Below are positions 8,324 through 20,668 of a DNA stretch of 64,000 bases, in pieces. Positions within the stretch are counted from its first letter, which is position 1, and each line of letters begins with the position of its first letter. Source of the stretch: Deinococcus koreensis (GTDB taxonomy: Bacteria > Deinococcota > Deinococci > Deinococcales > Deinococcaceae). Both the position numbers and the translations under genes were made by a program. Location: assembly GCF_002901445.1 (NCBI RefSeq), contig NZ_PPPD01000002.1, positions 1-64,000 of the forward strand, read 5' to 3'. The notes beneath the pieces were generated by a model, which saw only the letters and a program-made list of their open reading frames with translations, was not told the origin of the DNA and did no database searches.

Positions 8324-9292
8324 ATGCACCCCACCCCATCCACCCGCCCCATCCTCGTCATCGGCGCCACCGGCGCCATCGGCTCGCAGGTCGTGCGCGC
8401 GCTGCTCGCGCGCGGCGCGCCCATCCGCGTGTTCGTCCGCTCGCCCGGGAAGGTCGCGGCGCTGCCCGCCCACGTCGAGCGGGCCGTGGGCACGCTGGAG
8501 GATCCCGAGGCCATCGACAGGGCCCTGCAGGGCGTGCAGGCGGCCTTCTACGTCTCGCCCCACGACGAACTGGAGGAAGTCTTCGCCGAGCACGTCGTCT
8601 CCGCCTGCGAGCGGGCCGGCGTGCGGCTGGTCTTTTCCGGGGTTCACAGCGGCGGCAAGACCCGCCTCGCCCGCTTCGCGCAGCGCACGATCTTCGGCCT
8701 GTTGATGCCGCACTACCGCGGCAAACTGCGCCTCGCCGAGCGCATCCGCACCTCGCGCACCCGCCCGGTCATCCTGATGCCCGGCAACTACTACCAGATG
8801 GACGAGGTCTGCCGGGCCGAGCTGCTGGCCGGGCGTTACCCCTTCCCGATGGGCCTGGTGCCGCGGGTGGACACGCGCGACGTGGGCGAGGCGGCGGCCC
8901 GCGCCCTGCTCGATCCCTCGGTGCCCGGCGGCGACTACGCGCTCGTCGGCCCGGAATCGCTGAGCGGGGCGATGACGGCGGCGCACTGGGCCGCGGCGCT
9001 GGGCCGGCCGGTCACCCATGTGCCCGATCTCGCGGTTACCGACGCCCTGTTCGGGCGCGCCTACGGGGGCCGCAAGGCGCTCGACTGCCAGAAGAGCTAT
9101 CGCACGGTGGGCAAGGTGAAGGTCAAGACGTCGGCGGCCGAACTTCGGCAGACGGAAGACCTGCTGGACCGCGCACCGCGTTCCTTCGCCGAGTACGCCC
9201 GCGAGGTGGCCTCAGAGTGGCTGGCCACCGAGCGCGCCGCGCCGCCGGCCCACCAGGCAGCGATCACCCCACCCGCGGCCGCGGCCCGCTGA
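8324..9292 (+). CDS. NmrA-type NAD(P)-binding oxidoreductase
   Basis: A 322-residue Rossmann-fold protein of the NmrA/atypical SDR group. The dinucleotide loop is GATGAIGSQ at residues about 14-22, after ILVI. VFVRSPGKV follows, where NADP-preferring members keep a basic residue. The usual Tyr-x3-Lys pair is not obvious, as in many NmrA-like proteins; YRGKLRLAERI is the nearest match. The substrate is not predictable. AGGAGG lies close upstream of the ATG. It is followed after 16 bases by a PhlG-like hydrolase, so the pair is probably one transcript and may act on the same compound. Confidence 0.8.
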   Translation: MHPTPSTRPILVIGATGAIGSQVVRALLARGAPIRVFVRSPGKVAALPAHVERAVGTLEDPEAIDRALQGVQAAFYVSPHDELEEVFAEHVVSACERAGVRLVFSGVHSGGKTRLARFAQRTIFGLLMPHYRGKLRLAERIRTSRTRPVILMPGNYYQMDEVCRAELLAGRYPFPMGLVPRVDTRDVGEAAARALLDPSVPGGDYALVGPESLSGAMTAAHWAAALGRPVTHVPDLAVTDALFGRAYGGRKALDCQKSYRTVGKVKVKTSAAELRQTEDLLDRAPRSFAEYAREVASEWLATERAAPPAHQAAITPPAAAAR

Positions 9293-9308
9293 GCGTCCGG
9301 AGGCAGGT

Positions 9309-10034
9309 ATGTCCGGACACCTGACCCCCGCCATGACCGTCCCCGAGGCCCGCCGCCCACGGCCCTCCCTCCCGGCCCCACTGGAGTTCGGCTGGCAGAT
9401 GCGGGGACTGGAGACCGCCCGAACCACGCTGACGCGGCGCCGGGGCGGCGCCCTGGAACTGACCATCGACCACGCGCCCCTGCGCGGCGTGACCCCGGCG
9501 ATGCTGCGCTGGTGGTTCGAGGGCGTGCACCTGGACATGGTCTACCGGGGCCAGCGCCTGCCCCGCTACCGGGTCTGGCACCCCCGCGACCACATCGCGC
9601 TGGGCAAGCCCCGGCTGCACCGGAACGGTCTGGCGGGAGAGGGCGCCCACTTCCACATCCAGGAGGTCTTCGGGCGCGACGGGCGCTTCCGGGTGGACTC
9701 CACCGAGTACGTCGAGAAGCTGGACGACAGCGGCATCCGGCTGCTCAAGTTCGTGGCCGGCGTGCGGGTCTTTTCGCTGGAGCACTGGTTCAGCGCCCTG
9801 CCCGGCGGCACGCGCTACGAATCGCAGATGGTGGTGGGGACGTCGAGTCCGCTGCTGGGCCGCGTCCTGAACCCCCTGCTCACCACGCGCGTCTTTCCCG
9901 AATCCATGGGCCGGGCCTGGCTGCGGCACAACGTGGAGGAGGTCGGCAATTTCGAGTTCTTCCTGCCGGAACTGTGGGCCCAGGAGGCGGGGGGCAGGAG
10001 ACGCCTCGCCTCAGGCACCACGGCTCATCACTGA
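9309..10034 (+). CDS. PhlG-like (2,4-diacetylphloroglucinol hydrolase family) protein
   Basis: A 241-residue protein that I place in the PhlG (DAPG hydrolase) family, enzymes that cleave C-C bonds in acylated phenols with zinc. Candidate ligands fit the family pattern: a WHPRDH segment (His91/His95), Glu119 in FHIQEVFG, and a His207-x3-Glu211 pair in LRHNVEEVGNFEFF. In PhlG the last two ligands are also four residues apart. The protein is shorter than Pseudomonas PhlG. The start has GGAGG and lies 16 bases after the oxidoreductase gene. The native substrate is unknown; related proteins occur widely outside DAPG producers. The family assignment is from memory of motifs. Confidence 0.6.
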   Translation: MSGHLTPAMTVPEARRPRPSLPAPLEFGWQMRGLETARTTLTRRRGGALELTIDHAPLRGVTPAMLRWWFEGVHLDMVYRGQRLPRYRVWHPRDHIALGKPRLHRNGLAGEGAHFHIQEVFGRDGRFRVDSTEYVEKLDDSGIRLLKFVAGVRVFSLEHWFSALPGGTRYESQMVVGTSSPLLGRVLNPLLTTRVFPESMGRAWLRHNVEEVGNFEFFLPELWAQEAGGRRRLASGTTAHH

Positions 10035-10244
10035 GCTTCCCGCGCGCCAGAGCCTCGCTCAGACGTCCGGCTGGCGGGCGCTCTCCCCCCTGGGCCCGGC
10101 CCGGAGGGGAAGCACCTCGTCATCACCCTCACCGCGGGGCGGTGCGCCCATGACCCTGATTCCTGCCCGCCTCGCTCGTCACGCCCCTGCTCGCGCCGCC
10201 ACACTGGGCGCCCGAGCACTCCGTGGAGGCCCGCGGAGGCGGAG
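10035..10244. other. Convergent intergenic gap
   Basis: This 210-bp gap lies between the PhlG-like gene and the LuxR-type regulator, which converge. I see GC-rich potential hairpins but no T-run and no gene. A half-match to the parS candidate, GCTCGTCACG, lies near 10175 but is not palindromic. Confidence 0.4.
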
Positions 10245-12533
10245 TTAAGGGGGGGCCTGCTCCAGCGCGGAGCGGGTGGCGGCGGCCCGGCTGCTCACGC
10301 CCAGCTTGGAATAGATGGTCTTGACGTGGTCGTTAACCGTGTACAGGCTGATGCTCAGCTCGCGGGCGATCTCCTTGTTGCTCAGTCCACGCGACAGGGC
10401 GCGCAGCACGTCCCCCTCGCGCGGGGTCAGGTCATGGCCGGCGACGGGCGCGGGGCGGGCGTCCAGCGGGGCTCCGCCCCGGGCCAGGACGCTCGCCTCC
10501 TCGGCCGTCAGGTCGGCGCCGCGCCGCGCCGCCGCCTCGCGCTCGGGGGCGCTCAGGCCGGTCACGCCCGCTTCCGCCAGCGGGCGCAGCGCCGCGTGCT
10601 CGACAGTGCCGCTCACCCCGGCTTCGCGCCGCAGGGCGTCCACGGCGCCCAGCAGGGCGGCGGCCCTGTTGCCTTCGCCGTGCCGGGCCGCCAGCGCCGC
10701 GAAGCCCTCCAGCGCCCCGGTCAGCAGGGTGGCATCCCGGTTGGCCTGGGCGTGTTCCAGCGCCGCCCCCAGCAGCGGCGCCGCGTCCTCCCACGGGCCG
10801 CGCCCCAGGGCCAGCGCCGCGCGGCACAGGTCGTTCCAGGCGAGCAGGGTCAGGTCATGCTGCGCGTCCGCGCCCGCGCGCACCTCGGCGCAGCGCTCGG
10901 CCGCGCCGCCATGGTCGCACAGGATCAGCCTCAGCCAGGCCTCGACCTGCCGGGCCTGAGCGCCGGACCAGGCGTCGCCCAGGACATCGGCCATGCGGGC
11001 CACCTCAGCCAGATCCTGGATGGCGGCGGCGGGATCGCGGCCCGCGCGGGCGACGCCACGGTAGAACAGGGCCGCGCCGCGCGGCAGCGTGGGAACAGCC
11101 GGGTCGAGCTGAGCCAGCGCTTCCCCGGCCTGCGCCTCGGTCAGCCGGCCCTGCCGGAAGTGCAGGGCCGAGCGCGCGTTGAGGACTTCCACCCGGTCAG
11201 GGCCGCTCAGGTCGCCCGAGGTCAGCGCCTCCTCCAGCAGCGGCAGCGCGGCGTAGTCCACACGCACCATCCACGCGAAGCTCAGGGCGCGCACGAGGGC
11301 GGCGAAGGTGTCCAGGCGGCCCTGATCCAGGCAGAAGCGCAGCGCCGCGAGCATGTTGGGCTGCTCCTGGGTCAGCCGCGCGAACCAGGTCAGTTGCTGC
11401 GGGCCGCGCTGGCCGGGCACCGACGCCTCGGCCAGCGCGAGCAGACTCAGGGCGTGCGCCCGGCGGGCGGCGGGCGCCTCGCCGCGCGCTTCCAGCGCCT
11501 CGAGCGCAAATTCCCGCACCGTCTCCAGCATCGTGAAGCGCGGCTCGGGCTCGGAGGCCACAGTTTCTCTGGAGGGGGGCTCCGTGGACATGGGCTGGAT
11601 CAGGCTGTGCTCGGCCAGCACACTCAGACCAGGGAGAGCATCCGGCTGGCCCAGCACCGCTTCCGCCGTCTCCAGCGTGAAACCGCCGACGAACACGCCC
11701 AGGCGCGTGAACAGGGCCTGCGCCTCGTCCGGCAGGAGCCCCAGGCTCCAGTCCAGCGTGGCGCGCAGGGTCTGCTGGCGGACGGGTCGGTCGCGCGCCG
11801 GGCCGCCCAGATCCAGCCGCTGGCCCAGCCGGGTCAGGATGGCCCGCACCGGCAGCAGCCGCAGGTGCCCGGCCGCCAGCTCGATGGCCAGCGGCAGCCC
11901 GTCCAGGCGGCGCACGATCTGGCCGATCTGTTCCAGCTCTACGTCGCCGGGCGCGAACTCCGGCCGCACCCGCGCGGCGCGGGCCAGGAAGAGTTGCACG
12001 GCGCTGGAGGCGCGCAGCTCTTCGGCCCGGTTCCGGGCCGGCAGGGGCAGCGGCGAGACCGGGTACTCGAATTCTCCGCCCAGGCGCAGCGGCGCGCGGC
12101 TGGTGACCAGCGCGGTGATCCCGCGCGCGGCGAACAGCAGCTCGGCCAGCGTGCCCGCCGCTCCCAGCAGGTGCTCGAAGTTGTCCAGCACCAGCAGCAA
12201 CTGCCGGTCGCGCAGCTCGGCCGCCAGGGCCTCGGCGGCGGAGCGCGGCCCGCTCGGCACCCCCAGCGTGCGGGCGATCACGGGCGCCACCTGCGCCACC
12301 TCCTGCACCGGCGCCAGGTCGACGACCTCTGCGCCGTCGGCGAAGCTGGTTCCGCAGCGCTCGGCCAGCGCCAGCGCCAGCCGGGTCTTGCCCACGCCGC
12401 CCGGCCCCAGCAGGGTCAGGAGCCTCAGGTCGGGCCGCAGCAGCGCCGACTGTAGTTGCTTGAGCTCAGCATCCCGGCCCAGCAGGGGCTGGGGCCAGCC
12501 GGACAGGGGGCCGCCGAACGTGAGACCGGTCAT
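10245..12533 (-). CDS. AAA/NB-ARC ATPase-LuxR family transcriptional regulator
   Basis: A 762-residue regulator. The NB-ARC/AAA domain starts LLGRDAELKQL; the P-loop GPGGVGKT is at residues 43-50, and LLLVLDNFEHLL forms a Walker B-type strand. A long helical, TPR-like sensor region follows (about 350-690). The C-terminal LuxR HTH begins LTPREGDVLRALSRGLSNKE and continues with LGVSSRAAA. The gene is related to MalT/SARP-like and other signal-dependent ATPase activators. The start at 12533 was chosen because a TACGAT -10 box lies eight bases upstream, a leaderless arrangement; an open frame to 12605 exists. It converges on the NmrA/PhlG genes and is divergent from the small gene at 12668. Its ligand and targets are unknown. 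Confidence 0.85.
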   Translation of the reverse strand: MTGLTFGGPLSGWPQPLLGRDAELKQLQSALLRPDLRLLTLLGPGGVGKTRLALALAERCGTSFADGAEVVDLAPVQEVAQVAPVIARTLGVPSGPRSAAEALAAELRDRQLLLVLDNFEHLLGAAGTLAELLFAARGITALVTSRAPLRLGGEFEYPVSPLPLPARNRAEELRASSAVQLFLARAARVRPEFAPGDVELEQIGQIVRRLDGLPLAIELAAGHLRLLPVRAILTRLGQRLDLGGPARDRPVRQQTLRATLDWSLGLLPDEAQALFTRLGVFVGGFTLETAEAVLGQPDALPGLSVLAEHSLIQPMSTEPPSRETVASEPEPRFTMLETVREFALEALEARGEAPAARRAHALSLLALAEASVPGQRGPQQLTWFARLTQEQPNMLAALRFCLDQGRLDTFAALVRALSFAWMVRVDYAALPLLEEALTSGDLSGPDRVEVLNARSALHFRQGRLTEAQAGEALAQLDPAVPTLPRGAALFYRGVARAGRDPAAAIQDLAEVARMADVLGDAWSGAQARQVEAWLRLILCDHGGAAERCAEVRAGADAQHDLTLLAWNDLCRAALALGRGPWEDAAPLLGAALEHAQANRDATLLTGALEGFAALAARHGEGNRAAALLGAVDALRREAGVSGTVEHAALRPLAEAGVTGLSAPEREAAARRGADLTAEEASVLARGGAPLDARPAPVAGHDLTPREGDVLRALSRGLSNKEIARELSISLYTVNDHVKTIYSKLGVSSRAAATRSALEQAPP

Positions 12534-12541
12534 GTCCACCC

Positions 12542-12547
12542 ATCGTA
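12542..12547 (-). promoter_or_regulatory. -10 box for the LuxR-type regulator (leaderless)
   Basis: TACGAT on the minus strand ends eight bases before the ATG at 12533. This supports the chosen start and a nearly leaderless mRNA. No clear -35 hexamer is seen. Confidence 0.5.
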
Positions 12548-12667
12548 CGCGGCCGGGCCGCGGCGCGGTCAGGCAGAGGCGCGTGGCGCGCGGGCGGGCG
12601 GGCATCCGCGCAATCAGGCTCCAATCATCGCCTCCCCGCTACGCTGCCTCGCGAAAGGAGGTGACCG

Positions 12668-12877
12668 ATGACCATGCATGGCCACGCCGGCCCACTGTTG
12701 CAGGGCGAGCACGCCCTCTACCTGCTGCGCGTCTGGTACGAATACGATGGCGACCGTCCCGTCTGGCGGGCGTCGCTCAAACCGCCCCACGAGGAGCAGC
12801 GGCGCTTTTTCAGTTCGCCAGCCACGCTGCTGCGCTATCTGGAGGGGTGCCTGGGGCCCGAAGCCTCACGCGGCTGA
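12668..12877 (+). CDS. Small protein of unknown function
   Basis: A 69-residue protein with no family I recognise. It has an unusually good Shine-Dalgarno site (AAAGGAGGTGA) just before the ATG, and a TACGCT -10-like box about 20 bases further up, so I treat it as a real gene. The sequence is rich in aromatic residues (YLLRVWYEYDGDRPVWRASL) with a central beta-hairpin look, and has no signal peptide. It is divergent from the LuxR-type regulator, which may control it. I infer only that it is expressed. Confidence 0.65.
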   Translation: MTMHGHAGPLLQGEHALYLLRVWYEYDGDRPVWRASLKPPHEEQRRFFSSPATLLRYLEGCLGPEASRG

Positions 12878-13049
12878 CGAGGAAGCTCTGGAGGGCCAGG
12901 CCCCCGACCCTCAGACGCCGCGCCCGACTCCAGGGGCGCAGGGACGCCGTCCCCACCCGGACTCCCACCGACAGCGTGAACCCAGCACCGCCGACCGTGA
13001 GGCGCGGGTGCTGGGCGCAGGGTGTTCGGACATGTGCGGAGACGGCTGC

Positions 13050-13066
13050 GGCCTTCAGCGAAGGCC
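13050..13066 (-). terminator. Hairpin after the binding-protein gene
   Basis: GGCCTTC-AGC-GAAGGCC forms a compact 7-bp stem with a three-base loop, 14 bases beyond the stop codon of the minus-strand gene. A T-run is absent. Confidence 0.4.
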
Positions 13067-13080
13067 AGGCGCGGCCGCCT

Positions 13081-14220
<1,140 letters not shown>

Positions 14221-14263
14221 AGGTATGACCTCCCGGAGGGGAAAAACGAGTTGTGGCTGCCGC

Positions 14264-14269
14264 GAGAGT
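14264..14269 (-). promoter_or_regulatory. -10 box for the binding-protein gene
   Basis: TACTCT on the minus strand, about 43 bases before the ATG at 14220, has a weak TTTGGT -35 match 17 bp upstream. It would yield a normal leader with the Shine-Dalgarno site. Confidence 0.35.
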
Positions 14270-14343
14270 AGCAGAAAGACTCTGCGACCAAACGCACGTT
14301 AGGCCACGGATGAAGGCGTCTGAGGGGGGAGACTCGGGCCCCA

Positions 14344-14359
14344 CTCGTCACGTGACGAG
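14344..14359. promoter_or_regulatory. parS candidate 1
   Basis: The perfect palindrome CTCGTCACGTGACGAG is the shared core of five sites in this window. Its central CACGTG matches the centre of classical parS. It lies between the binding-protein gene and the end of the PucR gene, about 9 kb from parAB. Confidence 0.75.
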
Positions 14360-14383
14360 CAGACCCCGGGTCGTCATCCAGGG

Positions 14384-15595
14384 TCATTCCGCTCCTGACC
14401 CGGCCCCGAACGCCAGGTACAGCCGGGCCAGCACGGCCGGGTCGCTCAGGCTTCCCCCCAGGGCCTCCTCGGCGCGGCGCAGGCGGGCGCGCAGGGTGTT
14501 GACGTGGATGTCCAGGCGCGTCGCCAGGTCGCCCAGCGGCCCTCGGTGTGCGAGGTAGGCGCGCAGGGTGGCCTCGATCCGCCCGTCGTCGGCCAGCGCC
14601 GAGAGCCGGGTCTGTACCTGACTCTGCAGCACCGTCAGGCGTCCATCCGAGAGCAGGGCGAACAGCGGATCCATCTCCTGAAAGGGGGTGACGCCGCGCC
14701 GGCTGCGGGTGGCCGCCAGTGCCTGACGGGCCTCCCGGTAGGCCGTCTGGACGGCGGCGGCCGCGCCCTGACTGGCCATGGCGTGGCGGCTGCTTACCCC
14801 CAGCCGGACGTCCTGGGCGGTGGAGGCGAGCAGGGCCGCGTGCAGTTCCCGCCCCTCGGTGGGCAGGTGCAGGCTCGACCACAGCCAGACCGCCTCCCCA
14901 CTCCGCACGGTGGAATAGCCGGCGAGGCGGCGCTCCATCAGGTAGCCCTCGCCCACGGCCGCCAGGACGTCGAGCGCGTCTTCCCGGCCGCGCAGGCCGC
15001 CGGCGCTGCTTAGAGGCAATGGGAACGAGGCCACCGCCACCGCGAAGGGCTCGCTGCCCAGCACGTCGCCGCCCCCACTGCCGCTGAGCAGCCCTTCCAG
15101 CACGCGCTCACCCACCCGGCGCCGCGCGGCCCCGGCGGCGGCCGACTGCAGGCGGGCCAGCAGGGCGTACTCGGCCGCCACGGCCGCCAGCCCCTGCCAG
15201 CGCTCCGGCACGGCCAGCCGCAGGGCACCCACGTGCCGCTCCCGGTGCTCGAGCCGCAGGATCAGTTCCGGCCCCGCCGCGCGGCCGGCCGTCGCCACGA
15301 GGTCGCCCCAGCTCGCGACGATCTCGGCGAGCCCGCCGGTCCACTGGGCCAGGAGCCGCGTCAGGGCCTGTTCGGGGTGGGGGCTCATTACCGCGTCCCG
15401 CAGGGTATCCAGCACCACGCCCAGGCCGGGCAGCGGCAGCAGTTCCCCGGCGGCCAGGCCGCCCGCGGCCAGCATCACCTCCCGCGCCGGCCGTTCTGGA
15501 CAGAGCCGCAGGGCCTGACCCACCGACTCCAGCGCCTCGTCGTCCCTAAGCGGAGCCAGCTGCAGCTGGGCGCGCAGGGCGTTCACGGTGGCCAT
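14384..15595 (-). CDS. PucR-family transcriptional regulator of the hpa operon
   Basis: A 403-residue PucR-type regulator. The C-terminal helix-turn-helix (residues about 340-390: LRAYLAHRGPLGDLATRLDIHVNTLRARLRRAEEALG, given here as its landmarks LRAYL, DIHVNTLRARL and RAEEAL) is the family hallmark. The middle carries the GGDEF-like regulatory region with RLGVSSRHA and LAATRSRRGVTPF. The N-terminus is helical and probably binds the inducer. It is divergent from hpaG across 110 bp holding a perfect 6-8-6 dyad. A TAGATT -10 box lies five bases from its ATG, so its mRNA is probably leaderless. Control of the hpa genes is inferred from this arrangement. The gene ends next to parS candidate 1. 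Confidence 0.85.
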   Translation of the reverse strand: MATVNALRAQLQLAPLRDDEALESVGQALRLCPERPAREVMLAAGGLAAGELLPLPGLGVVLDTLRDAVMSPHPEQALTRLLAQWTGGLAEIVASWGDLVATAGRAAGPELILRLEHRERHVGALRLAVPERWQGLAAVAAEYALLARLQSAAAGAARRRVGERVLEGLLSGSGGGDVLGSEPFAVAVASFPLPLSSAGGLRGREDALDVLAAVGEGYLMERRLAGYSTVRSGEAVWLWSSLHLPTEGRELHAALLASTAQDVRLGVSSRHAMASQGAAAAVQTAYREARQALAATRSRRGVTPFQEMDPLFALLSDGRLTVLQSQVQTRLSALADDGRIEATLRAYLAHRGPLGDLATRLDIHVNTLRARLRRAEEALGGSLSDPAVLARLYLAFGAGSGAE

Positions 15596-15600
15596 TGTCC

Positions 15601-15669
15601 AAATCTACAACCACCGCGGCCGACGCTGTGACTTCCTACAGCGGCACCGGTCATTGCCCGTCCTATGCT
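15601..15669. promoter_or_regulatory. Divergent pucR/hpaG promoter region with operator-like dyad
   Basis: A leftward -10 box, TAGATT (15601-15606 complement), serves pucR. A rightward TATGCT (15664-15669) serves hpaG. Between them CGCTGT-N8-ACAGCG (15623-15642) is a perfect dyad, placed to affect both. It is the best candidate for the PucR binding site. -35 elements are poor, as expected for activator-dependent promoters. Confidence 0.5.
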
Positions 15670-15705
15670 GACCCCCTCAAGCGTCTGTTCTCCCCAGGAG
15701 CCCCC

Positions 15706-16506
<801 letters not shown>

Positions 16507-16523
16507 GCCACGAGGAGACGCAG

Positions 16524-18092
16524 ATGACCCAGATCGACGCACCGCAGACCCGACATCCCAACCAGCTGTTGGCCGAGGAGTTGCGCCGCACCCGGCTCGC
16601 GGGCGGCCTGCGGCACTTCATCGGCGGGCAGTGGGTGGACTCTCAGGGCGGAGCGACCTTCGAGGCCCACTCCCCCATCGACAACTCCCTCCTCACCACC
16701 GTCGCCCGCGGCGACGAGGCCGACATCGACCGGGCCGCCCGCGCCGCGCACGACGCCTTTCAGCTGTGGAAGGAGGTGGGCGGGGCCGAGCGGCGCCGGC
16801 TTCTCCACAAGATCGCCGACCTGATCGAGGCGCGCGCCGGGGAGATCGCCGTGCTGGAGAGCCTGGACACCGGTCAGGCGATCCGCTTCATGAAGTCGGC
16901 AGCCACGCGCGGCGCCGAGAACTTCCGCTTCTACGCCGACCGGGCCCCGGGTGCGGGCGACGGCCAGAGCCTGCCGGCGCCGGGCTTTCTCAACTACACC
17001 CTCCGGCAGCCCATCGGGCCGGTCGGGGTGATCACGCCCTGGAACACGCCGTTCATGCTCTCCACCTGGAAGATCGCGCCCGCGCTGGCGGCCGGCTGCA
17101 CGGTGGTGCACAAGCCCGCCGAGTGGAGCCCGGTGAGCGCCACGCTGCTCGCCGAGATCATGGACGAGGCCGGCTTGCCGGCGGGGGTTCACAACCTCGT
17201 TCACGGCCTCGGGGAGAGTGCCGGAAAGGCCCTGACCGAGCACCCGCTCATCCAGGCCATCGCCTTCGTCGGCGAGACCACCACCGGCAGCGCGATCATG
17301 CGCCAGGGCGCGCAGACCCTCAAGCGGGTGCATTTCGAGCTGGGCGGCAAGAACCCGGTGGTGGTCTTTGGCGACGCCGATCTGGACAGGGCCCTGGACG
17401 CCGTGGTGTTCATGATCTACTCGCTCAACGGTGAGCGCTGCACGAGTTCAAGCCGCGTGCTGGTGCAGGAGGGCATCTACGACGAGTTCACCGCCCGCAT
17501 CGCCGAGCGGGCCAGGAACATCCGGGTGGGTGACCCGCTCGACCCCGAGACCGAGATCGGGCCGCTCGTGCATCCGCGGCATCTGGAGAAGGTGATGTCG
17601 TACTTCGGGGCGGCCCGCGAGGAGGGCGCGACCATCGCCGCGGGGGGCGAGCGCGTGGGCGAGAGTGGCAACTACGTCTCCCCTACCCTGTTCACCGGGG
17701 CGCGCAACGACATGCGGATCGCCCAGGAGGAGATCTTCGGGCCGGTGCTCACGGCGATTCCATTCTCCGATGAGGCTGAAGCGCTGAGCCTCGCCAACGA
17801 TGTCCAGTACGGCCTCGCCGCCTACCTCTGGACGAACGACCTGACGCGCGCCCACCGCTTCGCGCACGGCCTGCAGGCGGGCATGATCTGGGTCAATTCC
17901 GAGAACGTCCGCCACCTGCCCACCCCCTTCGGCGGCGTGAAGAACAGCGGCATCGGCCGCGACGGCGGAGACTATTCCTTCGACTTCTACATGGAGACCA
18001 AGAACGTCGCCATCTCGCTGGGGACGCACAAGGCGGCCCGGCTGGGCGTGGGCACGCCGCCGGTCGTCACGCCGAGGGAGGCGGGCGAATGA
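16524..18092 (+). CDS. hpaE: 5-carboxymethyl-2-hydroxymuconate semialdehyde dehydrogenase (HpaE)
   Basis: A 522-residue aldehyde dehydrogenase. It should oxidise the ring-fission semialdehyde to the muconate with NAD. The catalytic pair is intact: Glu272 in FELGGKNP and Cys306 in [10 protein letters not shown]. The ITPWNTPF loop holds the conserved Asn. Size and the N-terminal [10 protein letters not shown] motif fit HpaE. The ATG at 16524 follows GAGGAG and lies 17 bases after hpaG. The extra C-terminal tail after [10 protein letters not shown] is about 20 residues and variable. Role assigned from family plus operon context. Confidence 0.9.
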   Translation: MTQIDAPQTRHPNQLLAEELRRTRLAGGLRHFIGGQWVDSQGGATFEAHSPIDNSLLTTVARGDEADIDRAARAAHDAFQLWKEVGGAERRRLLHKIADLIEARAGEIAVLESLDTGQAIRFMKSAATRGAENFRFYADRAPGAGDGQSLPAPGFLNYTLRQPIGPVGVITPWNTPFMLSTWKIAPALAAGCTVVHKPAEWSPVSATLLAEIMDEAGLPAGVHNLVHGLGESAGKALTEHPLIQAIAFVGETTTGSAIMRQGAQTLKRVHFELGGKNPVVVFGDADLDRALDAVVFMIYSLNGERCTSSSRVLVQEGIYDEFTARIAERARNIRVGDPLDPETEIGPLVHPRHLEKVMSYFGAAREEGATIAAGGERVGESGNYVSPTLFTGARNDMRIAQEEIFGPVLTAIPFSDEAEALSLANDVQYGLAAYLWTNDLTRAHRFAHGLQAGMIWVNSENVRHLPTPFGGVKNSGIGRDGGDYSFDFYMETKNVAISLGTHKAARLGVGTPPVVTPREAGE

Positions 18093-18168
18093 CGGGCGCC
18101 CGCGCCGACGCGGGTCATCGGGTCTCGCTTTCTCGCCACACCGGCCTCGCCGGAAAGGAAGGGTAACC

Positions 18169-19654
18169 ATGGGCGCCATCACCGGACAGCAGTTCCTCCA
18201 CCGCCTGCGGCAGAGTCCCCCCACCCTCTACATCGACGGCGCTCGGGTGGACGACCCCACGACCCACCCGGCGACCCGGAACATGTGCCTGTCGCTGGCG
18301 GGGCTCTACGACCTGCAGCACCAGCCGGAACTCCGCGACCTGCTGACCTTCGAGGAGGAGGGCGAGCGCTACGCCATGTCCTACCTGGTGCCGCGCACGC
18401 GGGAGGATCTGGCGCGCATCGGCGAGGCGCACCGCGTCCGGGCGAACTACGCGCTGGGCTTCCTGGGCCGGGCGCCGGACTACATGAACGCCAACGTGAT
18501 GGCGGCCGGCATGGGCGCGGACTACTTCTCGGCCTGTGAGGCCAGCCAGGCCAGCGTCCCGGGGCGCGACTTCGCCGCGAACATGCGCCGCTATTTCGAG
18601 CATGTGCGGAACCACGACCTGTGCCTCACGCACGCCCTGACCAACCCGCAGGTCAACCGCGCCAGGCTGGCCTCGGAGCTGCCCGATCCCTTCATCGCGC
18701 TGGGCGTGGTCGAGGAGACCGAGGGGGGCGTGATCGTGCGGGGCGCCCGGATGATGGCGACCCTGCCCATCGCCGACGAGATCCTGGTCTTTCCCTCCAC
18801 CGTCCTCAAGGAGAACGCCGACAAGAGCCGCTACGCCATGGGCTTCGCGCTGCCGACCAATACGCCAGGGCTGTCGTTCCAGTGCCGCGAGCCTTTCGAC
18901 ACCGGCCGCGACCCGGAGGATCACCCGCTGGGCAGCCGCTTCGACGAGCAGGATGCGTTCGTGATCTTCGACGACGTGCTCGTGCCCTGGGAGCGGGTCT
19001 TCCTGCTCTACGACGTGGAACTGGCGAACAAGGCCTACGCGGGCACGGACGCCGTGCTGCACATGGCCTACCAGGTGGTGAACCTCAAGGTCGCCAAGAC
19101 CGAGGCCTTCTTAGGCACCGCGCAGGCCATCGTGGACGCCATCGGCTCGGGCGGCTTCCAGCACGTGCAGAGCAAGGTCGCCGAGATCATCGTGATGCTG
19201 GAGATCATGAAAGCTCTCGAGGTGGCGGCAGTGGCGAACGCGCAGCCGAACGCCTACGGGGTGATGACCCCGGCGCGCGGGCCGCTGGACGCCGCGCGCA
19301 ACTACTACCCGCAGGTCTACGCCCGCCTGCCCGAGCTGCTGCAGCTGCTGGGGGCCTCGGGCATCATCATGATGCCGGGCAAGGCCGACCGCGAGGGGCC
19401 GCTGGGGCCCCAGATCAGCCGGTACCTGCAGGCCGGCAACGCCAGCGCCGAGGAGCGCCTGAAGCTCTTCCGGCTGGCCTGGGACATGTCCATGAGCTCG
19501 TTTGGCGGCCGCCAGAGCCTGTACGAGAAGTTCTTCTTCGGCGACCCCGTGCGGATGCACTCGGCGCTGTACGAGGTCTACGACAAGGCCCCCTACGTGG
19601 AGCGGATTCAGGCTTTCCTGAACCGCAGTGCCCAGCCCGCCGGGGTGGCGGCTG

Positions 19655-19662
<8 letters not shown>
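18169..19662 (+). CDS. hpaB: 4-hydroxyphenylacetate 3-monooxygenase, oxygenase component (HpaB)
   Basis: A 497-residue FADH2-dependent hydroxylase of the HpaB/PvcC/4-hydroxybutyryl-CoA dehydratase fold. It converts 4-hydroxyphenylacetate to 3,4-dihydroxyphenylacetate. Family landmarks: [19 protein letters not shown] near the N-terminus, then [26 protein letters not shown] and [26 protein letters not shown] mid-protein; and a C-terminal [20 protein letters not shown] flavin-pocket segment. A flavin reductase partner (HpaC) is normally required and is not in this window. AAGGAAGG precedes the ATG. It follows hpaE by 76 bases, the largest gap in the operon, and overlaps hpaD. Confidence 0.9.

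Positions 19663-20667
<1,005 letters not shown>

Positions 20668-20668
<1 letters not shown>

Noticed and set aside
10170..10180. GCTCGTCACG as a parS copy
   Set aside because: Only half of the palindrome is present; the other half does not match.
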